From CAYWFU01 sp964457585 (lineage in GTDB: Bacteria; JACRDZ01), in contig CAYWFU010000005.1 in assembly GCA_964457585.1 (NCBI GenBank), forward strand, positions 1 through 64,000: a stretch of 64,000 nucleotides of DNA. The letters are read 5' to 3'. The position numbers and the translations under genes are program-made. Below the pieces are notes generated by a model, which worked only from the letters and a program-made list of their open reading frames with translations, searched no databases and was not told the DNA's origin. Of the stretch, positions 1-9,370 are shown piece after piece. Positions within the stretch are counted from its first letter, which is position 1, and every line of letters starts with the position of its first letter.

Positions 1-108
1 GGGAAAATTTTAAATTTTATTTAGTAATTAATATAAATTGATTTGACCCAGTCTGAGAGCCACAGGGTATCTTCTGTCTCTGATAGGAATATTTATTATT
101 TATATTAT

Positions 109-148
109 GCCAAGAATACCCTGCAGTAAACTGCGGGGTATTCTTGGC
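109..148. repeat. Long near-perfect palindrome (REP-like hairpin)
   Basis: Two 18-base arms (109-126 and 131-148) pair with one G-T wobble around a TAAA loop. No T-run follows on the + side, so it is not a typical rho-independent terminator. It lies 16 bases before the neuB ATG and could act as a boundary or attenuating structure. Short GC-rich palindromes with this look are dispersed repeats in many environmental genomes, but copy number cannot be judged here. Confidence 0.75.
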
Positions 149-164
149 GCTTTCAGATAAAAAA

Positions 165-1172
165 ATGCAAAATAAAATATTAATAATAGCAGAAATAGCA
201 CAGGCTCACGATGGAAGCTTAGGAATACTGCATTCTCTTATTGATTCAATATCTTCCTGCGGGGTTGATATTATTAAATTTCAAACTCATATAGCAGAAG
301 CTGAAAGCAGTGCGTATGAACCATTTAGAGTTAATTTTTCTTATGTTGATAAAACCAGATTCGATTACTGGAAAAGAATGGGGTTTACAAAGGAGCAATG
401 GATAGAAATCAAAAGTCATTGTGAAAAAGTCAGGACTGAATTTATGAGTTCACCTTTTTCATGCGCTGCTGTGAATTTACTTGAAGAAATTAATGTTAAA
501 AGATATAAGATCGGTTCGGGTGAAATAAATAATTTTTTAATGCTTGAAAAAATAGCAAAAACTAAAAAAGATATAATCTTATCCAGTGGAATGAGTAATT
601 TTGCTGAATTAGATGAATGTTTTAATTTTTTAAAATTCTATGGAAATAATTTATCTATTTTGCAATGCACCACAAAATATCCCACACCACCGGAAGAAAT
701 CGGTTTAAATATCTTAGATGAATTAAAAGAAAGATATAATTTACCTGTTGGATTATCTGATCATTCAGGTACAATCTATCCTTCCATAGCAGCAGTTGCT
801 AGAGGGGCAAAGATAATAGAGGTTCATGTCACTTTTGATAAAAAAATATTCGGTCCGGATTCAGTAGCATCCCTTACCATTGACGAATTAAAACAATTAG
901 TGGAAGCGATCCGATATCTGGAAAAATCTTTTAATAATATTATTGATAAAAATGATAATACAAAATATTCGGAAATTAAAAAAATATTTGGGAAAACTTT
1001 ATCTGTTAACAAAGATTTAAAAATTGGCCATGTTCTGGCTTTTGACGATTTGGAAAGTAAAAAGCCATTAGGGATGGGAATTCCATCAAAAGAGTATAAA
1101 AAAGTTTTAGGCCATAAATTAAAAGTTAATAAAAAGAAATATGAATTTTTAAAAGAGGATGATTTAATATGA
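165..1172 (+). CDS. neuB: N-acetylneuraminate/legionaminate synthase family protein (NeuB-like)
   Basis: A 335-residue cytoplasmic enzyme of the NeuB family, which condenses phosphoenolpyruvate with an N-acetylhexosamine (ManNAc or a 2,4-diamino analogue) to form a nine-carbon nonulosonic acid. The N-terminal TIM-barrel signature (IAEIAQAHDGS) and the HSGT segment near residue 206 are present. The C-terminal 60 residues match the antifreeze/SAF-like domain. ATG at 165 is preferred over an in-frame TTG at 144, because 144 lies inside the 109-148 palindrome. Its stop overlaps the next gene in an ATGA junction, so it is translationally coupled to neuC. Whether the product is sialic, legionaminic or another acid cannot be told from sequence. 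Confidence 0.88.
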   Translation: MQNKILIIAEIAQAHDGSLGILHSLIDSISSCGVDIIKFQTHIAEAESSAYEPFRVNFSYVDKTRFDYWKRMGFTKEQWIEIKSHCEKVRTEFMSSPFSCAAVNLLEEINVKRYKIGSGEINNFLMLEKIAKTKKDIILSSGMSNFAELDECFNFLKFYGNNLSILQCTTKYPTPPEEIGLNILDELKERYNLPVGLSDHSGTIYPSIAAVARGAKIIEVHVTFDKKIFGPDSVASLTIDELKQLVEAIRYLEKSFNNIIDKNDNTKYSEIKKIFGKTLSVNKDLKIGHVLAFDDLESKKPLGMGIPSKEYKKVLGHKLKVNKKKYEFLKEDDLI

Positions 1173-2341
1173 AAAAAAAAATAGCGGTTGTAATTACAGC
1201 TAGAGCAAGTTATGCAAGAGTTAAAACAGTTTTAAAAGCAATTCAAAAAAAAGATAATTTAGAACTTGTTATAATTGCTGCAGCTTCTATGCTGCTTGAA
1301 AGAACAGGAAGCCCTTATAAGGTTCTGGAAAAAGATGGACTTAAAATATCTGAAAAAATTTATATGGTAGTAGAGGGAGAAAATCCTGCTACAATGGCAA
1401 AGACTGTTGGAATAGGCATTATGGAGCTTGCCACCTTATTTGATAATATTAAACCGGATATTGTTATAAGTATTGCTGATAGATTCGAAACTATCTCAAC
1501 CGCAATTGCTGCTTCATACCTAAACATCCCTGTTGCGCATATTCAAGGCGGAGAAGTCACAGGTTCAATTGATGAAAAGGTCAGACATGCAGTAACAAAA
1601 TTTTCTTCTTTACATTTTGTAACAAATGAATTCGCTGCAAAAAGAGTCAGATTAATGGGTGAAGATCCTTCAAGTATACATATAACTGGTTGTCCATCTG
1701 TTGATATTGCTAAAGAAATTCTTAACATGCCGCCAATTACATCTCAAGAACTATACAGTAAATATGGCGGAATTGGGACGCAGGTGGATTTAGAAAAAGA
1801 TTTTGTTATAGTTATGCAGCATCCTGTTACTACTGAATATCAAAAATCTCAAGAACAAATGTGGGAAACATTAATGGCAATAAATCATTTAAAAATACCC
1901 ACCTTATTATTTTGGCCTAATGTTGATGCTGGTGCAGATGTTATATCAAAAGCAATAAGAGTTTTTAGAGAAAAATATAATCCAGATTATGTATATTTTT
2001 TAAAGAATTTAATTCCTGAAGATTTTTTAAGACTTTTAATTAAATCCAAAGCAATTGTAGGAAATTCTTCTGTTGGTATAAGAGAATGTTCTTTTCTAGG
2101 TGTTCCTACTGTTAATATCGGCACAAGACAAATAGGCAGAGAAAGAGCTGAAAATGTTACTGATGTTGATTCTGACCATAAGATGATAATAAATGCTATT
2201 AATAAGCAGATTAAAGTTGGCAAATATAAAAAATCTTTATTATATGGCAATGGCAACTCAGGTGAAAAAATCGCTGAAATACTTGCGAAAATAGGGACAA
2301 TTTCAGTTGAAAAGAGATTTTTTATGGAAGAAAGTATATAA
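1169..2341 (+). CDS. neuC: UDP-N-acetylglucosamine 2-epimerase, hydrolysing (NeuC-like)
   Basis: 390 residues, the usual length of hydrolysing UDP-GlcNAc 2-epimerases (GT-B fold), which release ManNAc or a related sugar for NeuB. Recognisable elements are the N-terminal TARASYARV segment, HIQGGEVTGSIDEKVRHAVTKF, and the C-terminal nucleotide-binding stretch GNSSVGIRECSFLGVPTVNIG. It sits between NeuB and NeuA, with an ATGA overlap to the former and an 11-nt gap to the latter, which supports one pathway for CMP-nonulosonate. LegG, used for legionaminate, belongs to the same family, so the exact sugar remains open. Confidence 0.88.
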   Translation: MKKKIAVVITARASYARVKTVLKAIQKKDNLELVIIAAASMLLERTGSPYKVLEKDGLKISEKIYMVVEGENPATMAKTVGIGIMELATLFDNIKPDIVISIADRFETISTAIAASYLNIPVAHIQGGEVTGSIDEKVRHAVTKFSSLHFVTNEFAAKRVRLMGEDPSSIHITGCPSVDIAKEILNMPPITSQELYSKYGGIGTQVDLEKDFVIVMQHPVTTEYQKSQEQMWETLMAINHLKIPTLLFWPNVDAGADVISKAIRVFREKYNPDYVYFLKNLIPEDFLRLLIKSKAIVGNSSVGIRECSFLGVPTVNIGTRQIGRERAENVTDVDSDHKMIINAINKQIKVGKYKKSLLYGNGNSGEKIAEILAKIGTISVEKRFFMEESI

Positions 2342-2352
2342 GGAAAAATCTC

Positions 2353-3051
2353 ATGAAAATATTAACTATTATACCTGCTAGAGGTGGATCAAAAGGTATT
2401 AAAGATAAGAACATTGTTGATTTATGTGGTAAACCGCTAATACAATATACGATTGATTTATCATTAAAACTGATTGAAGATGAAATAATAAATAAGGCAA
2501 TTGTATCTACAGATTCGGAAAAAATTAAAAAAATATCTGAAGATCTCGGAGCTGAAGTCCCGTTTTTACGACCAAATGATCTATCAGGCGATAAAGCAAA
2601 ATCTGTTGATTTAATTTTTCATGCAATAGAATTTTTTAAGATGAAAAATTTATATTTTGATGCGGTAATGCTGCTTCAGCCTACACAACCATTAAGAAAA
2701 TATGAAGACGTTATAAAAGCTATAGAATTATTTGAATCACACAAAAATGCAGAATCTTTAATAAGTGTATATGAAGAAGATTATATAAATGAATATGTAA
2801 TGTATAAAATCGGTGAAAATAATGTGGGGATTCCCATGAATCCTGCGCATAATAAGGGTATTAGAAGACAGGAACATGGAGCAATATATGTAAGAAGCGG
2901 GGATATATATCTAACATCAGTTGATTATTTAAAAAATACTAAACAGATAATGTCAGATAACCCTTTATTATATGTGATATCTAAAAAGAATACTTTTATT
3001 ATTGATAATGAAGAAGATCTTGAAATTTTGCGGAGAATGATGTGCAAATAG
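2353..3051 (+). CDS. neuA: CMP-nonulosonate cytidylyltransferase (NeuA-like)
   Basis: A 232-residue cytidylyltransferase that activates a nonulosonic acid with CTP. The N-terminal nucleotide-binding motif IPARGGSKGIKDKN and the LLQPTQPLR segment near residue 110 are diagnostic of CMP-Neu5Ac synthetases and their legionaminate/pseudaminate relatives (LegF, PseF). It is the last step of the NeuB-NeuC-NeuA trio, giving the donor for a sialyltransferase-like enzyme. Its final codons overlap the GTG start of the next gene by 10 nt. Confidence 0.9.
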   Translation: MKILTIIPARGGSKGIKDKNIVDLCGKPLIQYTIDLSLKLIEDEIINKAIVSTDSEKIKKISEDLGAEVPFLRPNDLSGDKAKSVDLIFHAIEFFKMKNLYFDAVMLLQPTQPLRKYEDVIKAIELFESHKNAESLISVYEEDYINEYVMYKIGENNVGIPMNPAHNKGIRRQEHGAIYVRSGDIYLTSVDYLKNTKQIMSDNPLLYVISKKNTFIIDNEEDLEILRRMMCK

Positions 3052-3989
3052 GGATTCTTGAACCGTATAATTTTTCTCAAAAAGTAATAAATATTTTAAA
3101 AAAAATTGGAAACGTTACCCTTTTTGATGAAAATAAAAATGATTTAGATAGCTTTTTAAATAATTTAAACATTATTTTTATTAGATTAAAACATCAAATA
3201 GATAAAAATTTCTTAAAAAATACTCCTTTTTTAAAATATATTTGTACCCCTACTACTGGCTTAAATCATTTAAATCTTGATGAAATAGCAAAAAAAAATA
3301 TTACTGTTATTTCTTTAAAAGGTGAACAAAATTTTTTAAAACAAATCAGAGCCACCCCTGAAAATGCTTTTGGATTGACACTCTCATTAATCAGAAATTA
3401 CAAAGAGGCTTTTCTGAATGAAAATAATAAAAAATGGGATAGAGATAAATATCGGGGTTATGAGTTGTATGAAAATAAAGTTGGGATAATAGGTTTAGGC
3501 CGAGTAGGAAAAATTCTAGCAAAATATTTTAAGTGTTTTGGTTCAAAAGTTTATTTTTATGATATTAACAAATCAATAAAAAGCTTTCAAGGTTGTGTCA
3601 GATTAAAATCTATTGAAGAAGTCATAAATAACACAAATATTGTTTTATTATGTGCAGATTATAATAAAAAAAATAAACAATTCTTTTCAAAAAAATATAT
3701 TGATTTATTAAAGGATAAATATTTTATCAATATCTCAAGAGGAGAATTAGTTGAAGAAGATTATTTAATAGAGAAAATAGAAAAAAATCACTTTAAGGGA
3801 GTAGCACTTGATGTGATTTCAAATGAAACAAATAAAAATAATCGGATGAATGATTTTATTAGACTTACAAAAAATAGAAATTTTATTTTAACTCCTCATA
3901 TTTCTGGGGCAACTTTTGATTCAATGGGGAAAACAGAAGAATTTATTGCAAGAAAATTGGTTGATATAATTAATCCCAGAAAAAAGTAA
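3042..3989 (+). CDS. D-2-hydroxyacid dehydrogenase family protein
   Basis: 315 residues of the D-isomer-specific 2-hydroxyacid dehydrogenase family (phosphoglycerate dehydrogenase-like). The NAD-binding Rossmann motif GIIGLGRVG is central. The catalytic Arg lies in INISRGEL and the catalytic His in TPHISGAT, with an Asp/Glu region (ALDVISNE) between. The start is GTG at 3042, overlapping neuA by 10 nt, so it is co-translated with the nonulosonate module. Substrate unknown. By position it may oxidise or reduce a precursor or a side-chain acid of the sugar. It is divergent and rich in Asn and Lys. Confidence 0.8.
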   Translation: MQIGILEPYNFSQKVINILKKIGNVTLFDENKNDLDSFLNNLNIIFIRLKHQIDKNFLKNTPFLKYICTPTTGLNHLNLDEIAKKNITVISLKGEQNFLKQIRATPENAFGLTLSLIRNYKEAFLNENNKKWDRDKYRGYELYENKVGIIGLGRVGKILAKYFKCFGSKVYFYDINKSIKSFQGCVRLKSIEEVINNTNIVLLCADYNKKNKQFFSKKYIDLLKDKYFINISRGELVEEDYLIEKIEKNHFKGVALDVISNETNKNNRMNDFIRLTKNRNFILTPHISGATFDSMGKTEEFIARKLVDIINPRKK

Positions 3990-4016
3990 GCAACAAATTA
4001 GAGGAGGGAATTTAGT

Positions 4017-5444
4017 ATTAATACTTCAAATGCAGATTTCAATCATAAGCAATCTCTAATCAAAGCAATAAATTGGAATGTTATTGGAGCAACATTATCA
4101 AAAATAATAAATTTTTTTTTTTTTTTTATATTAGCTAGATTACTTACACCAAATGATTTTGGAATTGCAGCTATTCCATTATCTATATTTTCAATTCTTA
4201 CTATGATGGATGATTTAGGTTTTTCTCAAGCACTCATTGCTCAAAAGGAATTAAAAAAAAGTACTATAGATTCTGTTTTTTCACTTCTGTTATTAATAGG
4301 ATTTATAACATGTATCCTATTATATATAATATCTCCTTATATATCTGTTTTTTATAAAATCCCTCAATTAGCGTCAATACTAAGGATTATAGGGATAAGT
4401 GTTATAATTTCGCTTTCTTTTTCAGTATCCAGATCAATTATGCAAAAAGAGCTTCTTTTTGATAAATATAATAAAATTATTATGGTTAGTTCTATTGTTT
4501 CTTCAATTACTGCGATACTTTTAGCTGTTTTTGTAAGAAATTATTGGGCATTGATAATACCAGAATTGTTTGGTTCCATAACTTCTGTTATTTTATCAAC
4601 ATTGGTTATTAAATATATTCCAAAATTATATATAAAATGGAATGATATTAAAAACACTTTTAAATTTGGAACAATAGTATGGGGAACAAATGTTTTAAAT
4701 TTAATTACTAATAATTCAAGCCAATTGTTTATGGGAAAAACATGGGATTCCAATTATCTTGGAATTTATAATTTTGCCGATAAAAGATCAATGCAATTAT
4801 TTGATTTAATTGCTGGTTATGTAACTGCTCCGATTTTTCCTTTATTTAGAAAAATAAGTAATGAAAAAGATATAAAAAATACTTTTTTAAAAGTTACTAA
4901 TATTTCACAAATGCTGGCTTTATTAATGTGTGCTTATTTGATTCTTTTTACAGATAAAATAATTATTACCATATTCGGGAAGCAGTGGTATAATGCAATT
5001 CCTGTATTCAGAATTTTGGCCAGTTTTATATTTGTACGCTCTTTTGGCATGATAGTTTCATCAACTTTTTATGGAATAAATAAACCAGAAAGAGGTTTAT
5101 ATCTAGCGATATCACGTTTTATAACAACCGTACCTGCCATTTTTATTATGATGAGCTATTCTGCTTCATATATAAAAGTTGCTTATGTCTTTGTAATTAT
5201 TAATTCAATAATAGGAATGGTCTATTATTTGAGATGTTATTCTGATTTAAAAATAAATTTTAAAGAAATTTATGGTCATACAAAAAATAATGTATTTGCA
5301 TTTTTTGTGTCAATATTTACAGTTATAATCATGCAAAGGTTCAATGTGTTTTTTGTTATTAATTTATTTATACCAATGATAATATTTTATGTTTTTAAAA
5401 AAGATGATATACATTCAACTATATTAACGTTAAAAAAGGGATAA
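4017..5444 (+). CDS. Wzx-like polysaccharide flippase (MATE/MOP family), apparent ATT start
   Basis: An integral membrane flippase that moves lipid-linked repeat units across the inner membrane. From 4203 there is an ATG, but the conserved N-terminus of the family (LARLLTPNDFGIAAIPL) lies upstream in the same frame. That frame stays open back to a TAG at 3999 and holds no ATG, GTG or TTG before 4203. A strong Shine-Dalgarno (GAGGAGGG, 4001-4008) sits 8 nt before ATT at 4017, giving 475 residues, a typical Wzx length. The upstream frame passes through 16 Ts (4112-4127) encoding a Phe run and needs no frameshift. I infer an AUU start. The alternative is a real start altered by one base. Confidence 0.75.
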   Translation: MNTSNADFNHKQSLIKAINWNVIGATLSKIINFFFFFILARLLTPNDFGIAAIPLSIFSILTMMDDLGFSQALIAQKELKKSTIDSVFSLLLLIGFITCILLYIISPYISVFYKIPQLASILRIIGISVIISLSFSVSRSIMQKELLFDKYNKIIMVSSIVSSITAILLAVFVRNYWALIIPELFGSITSVILSTLVIKYIPKLYIKWNDIKNTFKFGTIVWGTNVLNLITNNSSQLFMGKTWDSNYLGIYNFADKRSMQLFDLIAGYVTAPIFPLFRKISNEKDIKNTFLKVTNISQMLALLMCAYLILFTDKIIITIFGKQWYNAIPVFRILASFIFVRSFGMIVSSTFYGINKPERGLYLAISRFITTVPAIFIMMSYSASYIKVAYVFVIINSIIGMVYYLRCYSDLKINFKEIYGHTKNNVFAFFVSIFTVIIMQRFNVFFVINLFIPMIIFYVFKKDDIHSTILTLKKG

Positions 5445-5448
5445 ATTT

Positions 5449-6750
5449 TTGAATATATTAACTATATTAGTTTATTTGTTTTCGTCACCTTTAATTCTAT
5501 TACAGTCTATAATTTTTATTTTTAAGCAGAAGGGAGATTTATTTAAAAATAATATATTGTGTTGTTATTATATGGTTTCCCTGGGACATTCATTTGTTGG
5601 AATTGATCTTATCTGTCGATTATCACATCCAGAGAAAATAACCCTGGTTTATTTACCTTATCCTCGAACAAATGAGTTTTTGATTCAATCGTTTTATAAA
5701 TCTGCTAATATTATCATGTTTAAGCCATATGTTCCTAAATTTTTATCTAATTCAAAACCATTTTATATGCAAACACATTTTATTATGAGAACTTTATTAG
5801 GATTTATAGTTTTCTGGAAAAGTTCTCCTTTAAGTTTAAATAGAAAATATATTCTTTATTTTTGGAATCATACTGCTCTAACCTTATTTTTAAGAAAATC
5901 TAGGTGTGATGTATTAACAGCAGACTATAAAAATAACAAATTGATACCGCGTTATAGAATAACCGGATATAACGACTTCACAGGTTATACAAAATTATTG
6001 GAGTTAAATGCAGGGATTGTACCACAATTACCCGAAGAAATTATTTTGAAAGCAGAAAAAAGCATATCGACTAAACATCCTGAATTTAAAAAAGAAAAAT
6101 TAATAACACTTCATCTGCGAAAAAAAGGGAATCCCAATAATCCAGATGATTATTTAAGAACAGTCTTTGACCAAAAAACATATATAAAAGCAGTAGAGTA
6201 TTTATCATCAGGTTATTTTATTGCAGGTATCGGTGAAATTGAGCACGAATATTTTCAAAACATTAAAAATTATATAGACACTTCAAGATTGCAAGGACAT
6301 CCAAAAATGTTAAATGCATACTTCCTTATGAATTGTAAATTTTTTATTGGTGTTCAATCGGGTCCGCATGTTATGCCAAACTCTTGTAAGATACCCGCTT
6401 TAATAACAAACGCTTTTCCACTTGAATTAGGAACTTTCGCAGGGGATAATATTGATTTAATAATTTTTAAACGTCTTTATGACAAAGATGGGAATTTAAT
6501 ATCTTTGACCGATATATACAATTCTGAAATTGCTTTTGGTCTTAATTTTGATAAATTAAAACTTCAAGAAAATTCGGAAGATGAAATACTTGAAGGGATA
6601 AAACAGCTTATCAATCAGGATATGTATATAAATAGCAATGAATACAAAGAATTGATTAATAAATATAGAAAATTATTGAAAGAAACTATGCCTATATATT
6701 ACAGTAATATTAAACCAACTTATCATTTTCTTAGAAATAGTAAATGGTAA
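5449..6750 (+). CDS. Putative glycosyltransferase (TIGR04372-like)
   Basis: 433 residues starting at TTG, 4 nt after the flippase stop. The N-terminus has a hydrophobic segment (about residues 5-27), then soluble domains. The C-terminal half contains LHLRKKG and IGEIEH elements and a segment FFIGVQSGPHVMPNSCKIP, reminiscent of the TIGR04372 glycosyltransferases of polysaccharide clusters, where a nucleotide-sugar site follows a GxxSGP-type loop. Assignment is by resemblance and neighbourhood. Donor and acceptor cannot be deduced. It may use the CMP- or NDP-sugars made by neighbouring genes. Confidence 0.6.
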   Translation: MNILTILVYLFSSPLILLQSIIFIFKQKGDLFKNNILCCYYMVSLGHSFVGIDLICRLSHPEKITLVYLPYPRTNEFLIQSFYKSANIIMFKPYVPKFLSNSKPFYMQTHFIMRTLLGFIVFWKSSPLSLNRKYILYFWNHTALTLFLRKSRCDVLTADYKNNKLIPRYRITGYNDFTGYTKLLELNAGIVPQLPEEIILKAEKSISTKHPEFKKEKLITLHLRKKGNPNNPDDYLRTVFDQKTYIKAVEYLSSGYFIAGIGEIEHEYFQNIKNYIDTSRLQGHPKMLNAYFLMNCKFFIGVQSGPHVMPNSCKIPALITNAFPLELGTFAGDNIDLIIFKRLYDKDGNLISLTDIYNSEIAFGLNFDKLKLQENSEDEILEGIKQLINQDMYINSNEYKELINKYRKLLKETMPIYYSNIKPTYHFLRNSKW

Positions 6751-6772
6751 GTATATAAGGAGGATATATTAT

Positions 6773-8644
6773 ATGAAAAAGACTGTTTTTAGTTTTATTG
6801 TTTTAATTTTTTTATTATTTTATTTTAATATTAATACTTTTAGTTCTCCGCCATCAGATTGGTATAATATTAAAGACTATGGGGCTAAAGGTGATGACTC
6901 AGACTTTGATAATGCACCAATTATCACTGCTACTATTAAAGCTTCATATCAAACAAATCCACAAGGAGGTACAATATATATACCAAAAGGTATTTATAGA
7001 ATCAAAAGTCCAATTAAATTAAACTGGTATGAGACTACTTATGATGTAAATAAAAATATAATAAAAATAACTCTTAAAGATTATAGCAATATTGTAATTT
7101 TAGGTGCAGGGATAGAAAATACGTTTATAAAAAATTTTGCTGATTCAAACTCATTTGATGGAACAAATTCGAATAATAGACATATACTTTTTGAAGGATT
7201 TACTATTCTTAATGCTGTTGTTTCAGAAAATAATAATTCAAGAACAAATGGTGATGGGATTGTAATTAGTGGAAGTAATTTAACTATTGTGTCGATTCGA
7301 GATGTAGCAATTTATGGACATATGAATGGAGTTAGACTCGGGAATTTATTTAAAAGCGATTTAATACGTGTATTCTCATATAATAATAAAAATATTGGTA
7401 TATGGATAGACGGCAGCGGCACAAGTACTACATTAATTAATTGCTATGCTACAAGTAATGGATTGTATGGATTTAAAATAGACAATATGAACTATTCTAA
7501 TTTGATTGGTTGTGCTTCAGAACAAAATATTGAACATGGATATTATTTATATGGATGCAATAATATTTCGTTAATGAGTTGTGGTGCAGAATGTAATAAA
7601 GGTGATCAATTTAAAATACATGGGACTGAAAATACCCCTACAGGATATGGAATTTCAATTATTAGCTGTTATGCAATTATTAATTCGGATGATGTTGAAA
7701 CAGGATTTAAAGGTAGTACAGTTGGTAGTGGAGTTAATAATATTAACTCACAAATATTTATATCAGGTTTAAATGTTGAAATGTACAAACGTAATGCAAA
7801 TCAGTATGGAGTAAACATTGTGTCAGGTTTTCCTGAAAAAACGAAAACTGTTATTATGAATTCTAATCTGCCCAGCAATTTTGAATATCCAAATGGAGTA
7901 ATTCCTTCTCCTCTAATTATATCTGGAACAACAATAACTGGACAAACAGAGTTTGCTCAATATAATGGGGGTACTGTTCTTTTAACAAAAGATAATGCCA
8001 CAGGAACTAATAGATTTGCACTTAATAATAATTCGAATGGTTCATGGACAATGTATGATTATTATAGTAACAGATGGAATGAAGGAATAACTCAAAAAAA
8101 TGGGAACATTGGCATAGGGATAAAAGAACCATTGTTAGATGCAAGATTACAGATTGCTATAAGTGATGGTGCCACTGCTATCTTAGCAAAAGATAGTGTC
8201 TCAGGAACTAATAGATTTGCACTTAATAATAATTCGGATGGTTCATGGACAATGTATGATTATTTTGGAAACGGATGGCATCGCGGAATAACTCAAAAAA
8301 ATGGAAGTATTTTAGTTAACGGCAGTCTTTGTTTTGCAGGTACAATAGGTCCTTGCTCTTCAAAAGAATTAAAAGAAAATATTGAAAATTTTTCTATAAT
8401 TGATGCAAATCGCGCATTTAAAGATCTAACACCTGTTAAATTTAGCTATAAAGCGGATAAAGAGAAAGAATCACATCTTGGATTCATAGCGGAAGATGTC
8501 CCTGACATTTTGAGTACCAAAGACCATAAAGCAGTAGACATGATGAGTTTTATTGCTGTTTTAACAAATATAGTTAAACAGCAACAACAATCAATATCAG
8601 AATTAAAAAATGAAATAGAAACCATAAAAAAACAAACAAAATAA
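6773..8644 (+). CDS. Secreted parallel beta-helix (pectate-lyase-like) protein with C-terminal S74 intramolecular chaperone
   Basis: 623 residues with an N-terminal signal peptide (about 1-25). A Pectate_lyase_3-type opening follows (YNIKDYGAKGDD, residues 31-42), then a long right-handed beta-helix with Asn-rich turns to about residue 385. Two tandem copies of a roughly 50-residue module come next. The last 95 residues (529-623) are an endosialidase-type chaperone/peptidase S74 domain: the SSKELKENI entry motif has Ser529 and Lys534 at the dyad spacing seen in phage tailspikes, then LGFIAEDVP, and a coiled coil at the end. S74 domains trimerise the protein and cut themselves off, so the mature product should be the first ~528 residues. 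A polysaccharide lyase, hydrolase or binding role on the locus's own glycan is inferred. SD AGGAGG precedes the ATG. Confidence 0.85.
   Translation: MKKTVFSFIVLIFLLFYFNINTFSSPPSDWYNIKDYGAKGDDSDFDNAPIITATIKASYQTNPQGGTIYIPKGIYRIKSPIKLNWYETTYDVNKNIIKITLKDYSNIVILGAGIENTFIKNFADSNSFDGTNSNNRHILFEGFTILNAVVSENNNSRTNGDGIVISGSNLTIVSIRDVAIYGHMNGVRLGNLFKSDLIRVFSYNNKNIGIWIDGSGTSTTLINCYATSNGLYGFKIDNMNYSNLIGCASEQNIEHGYYLYGCNNISLMSCGAECNKGDQFKIHGTENTPTGYGISIISCYAIINSDDVETGFKGSTVGSGVNNINSQIFISGLNVEMYKRNANQYGVNIVSGFPEKTKTVIMNSNLPSNFEYPNGVIPSPLIISGTTITGQTEFAQYNGGTVLLTKDNATGTNRFALNNNSNGSWTMYDYYSNRWNEGITQKNGNIGIGIKEPLLDARLQIAISDGATAILAKDSVSGTNRFALNNNSDGSWTMYDYFGNGWHRGITQKNGSILVNGSLCFAGTIGPCSSKELKENIENFSIIDANRAFKDLTPVKFSYKADKEKESHLGFIAEDVPDILSTKDHKAVDMMSFIAVLTNIVKQQQQSISELKNEIETIKKQTK
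7977..8313 (+). repeat. Two tandem ~50-residue modules in the beta-helix protein
   Basis: Two copies share the core segments GTNRFALNNNS, GSWTMYDY and GITQKNG. They begin near 7977 and 8178. The DNA is also very similar between copies, suggesting recent duplication. The modules lie between the beta-helix and the S74 chaperone, where phage tailspikes carry stalk or carbohydrate-binding inserts. Confidence 0.8.
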
Positions 8645-8709
8645 AATTTTTAGATATAATAGATGTAAATTTATAATATTAATGTTTCTTTAAAAATTGG
8701 AGAGTAACA

Positions 8710-9363
8710 ATGGAAAATGGAATTAAATTATTTAGGGATAGTGATGGGAATTTAAAACAAATGCTGTCATTTGCAGAAGGAATCTCTTTTAGAGAAAGTC
8801 CTCTGGATTTTTTTATTTTGCTTGCTCGATATAAGTTTGCCATACGTTTCTTAAAAAAATCCGATAGTGTTCTTGACGCAGGCTGCGGGCATGGATTTGG
8901 AAGTGTTTTTTTAAGTAAATTTGCAGGTTCTGTTATTGGAACAGATTATGATTCGGACTTAATTAAAGCCAATAAAGAACAATATAAAGATATTAATAAT
9001 CTTAAATTTCAAGAATTAAACCTTCTTGATATTTCCAGTCATAAGAGTATATATGATGTTGTAATTTCTATGGATGTTATTGAGCATTTTACAAAACAAC
9101 AAACTGAAATAGTAAGTTTAAATTATTCAAAATTAACTAAAGATGGCGGATTTGCTGTTATTGGAACTCCTAATAAAATATCTCAACCTTATGCATCTAA
9201 GAGACGAGCAGATACACATATTTATGAATTTGAACCTGCAGAGTTTGAAAAAATGCTTTCAAAATATTTTAAAAGAGTATTTTTATTTTCCATGACAGAT
9301 GAAATTGTGTCCACAAGCTTTCCTGATCTTGCATGGTATTTAATGGCACTTTGTATTAAATAA
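8710..9363 (+). CDS. Class I SAM-dependent methyltransferase
   Basis: 217 residues with motif I DAGCGHGFG (about 57-65), the acidic post-I residue in GTDYD, and MDVIEHF as motif II/III. This is the layout of Methyltransf_11/25 enzymes that act on small molecules or sugars. It sits 66 nt after the beta-helix gene and 7 nt before a second methyltransferase. O-methylation of a sugar in the repeat unit, or capping of the chain end, is the likely role. The substrate is not evident. Confidence 0.75.
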   Translation: MENGIKLFRDSDGNLKQMLSFAEGISFRESPLDFFILLARYKFAIRFLKKSDSVLDAGCGHGFGSVFLSKFAGSVIGTDYDSDLIKANKEQYKDINNLKFQELNLLDISSHKSIYDVVISMDVIEHFTKQQTEIVSLNYSKLTKDGGFAVIGTPNKISQPYASKRRADTHIYEFEPAEFEKMLSKYFKRVFLFSMTDEIVSTSFPDLAWYLMALCIK

Positions 9364-9370
9364 GGAATTT

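Noticed and set aside
109..148. The palindrome as a rho-independent terminator
   Set aside because: No T-run follows on either strand; it reads better as a REP-like repeat.
144..164. TTG at 144 as the neuB start
   Set aside because: It lies in the right arm of an 18-bp palindrome and has no ribosome site. The ATG at 165 matches the family's N-terminus.
4112..4127. The 16-T run as a frameshift in the flippase gene
   Set aside because: Reading from 4017 the run encodes five Phe codons in the same frame as the rest of the gene, so no frameshift is needed. Only the start codon is unusual.
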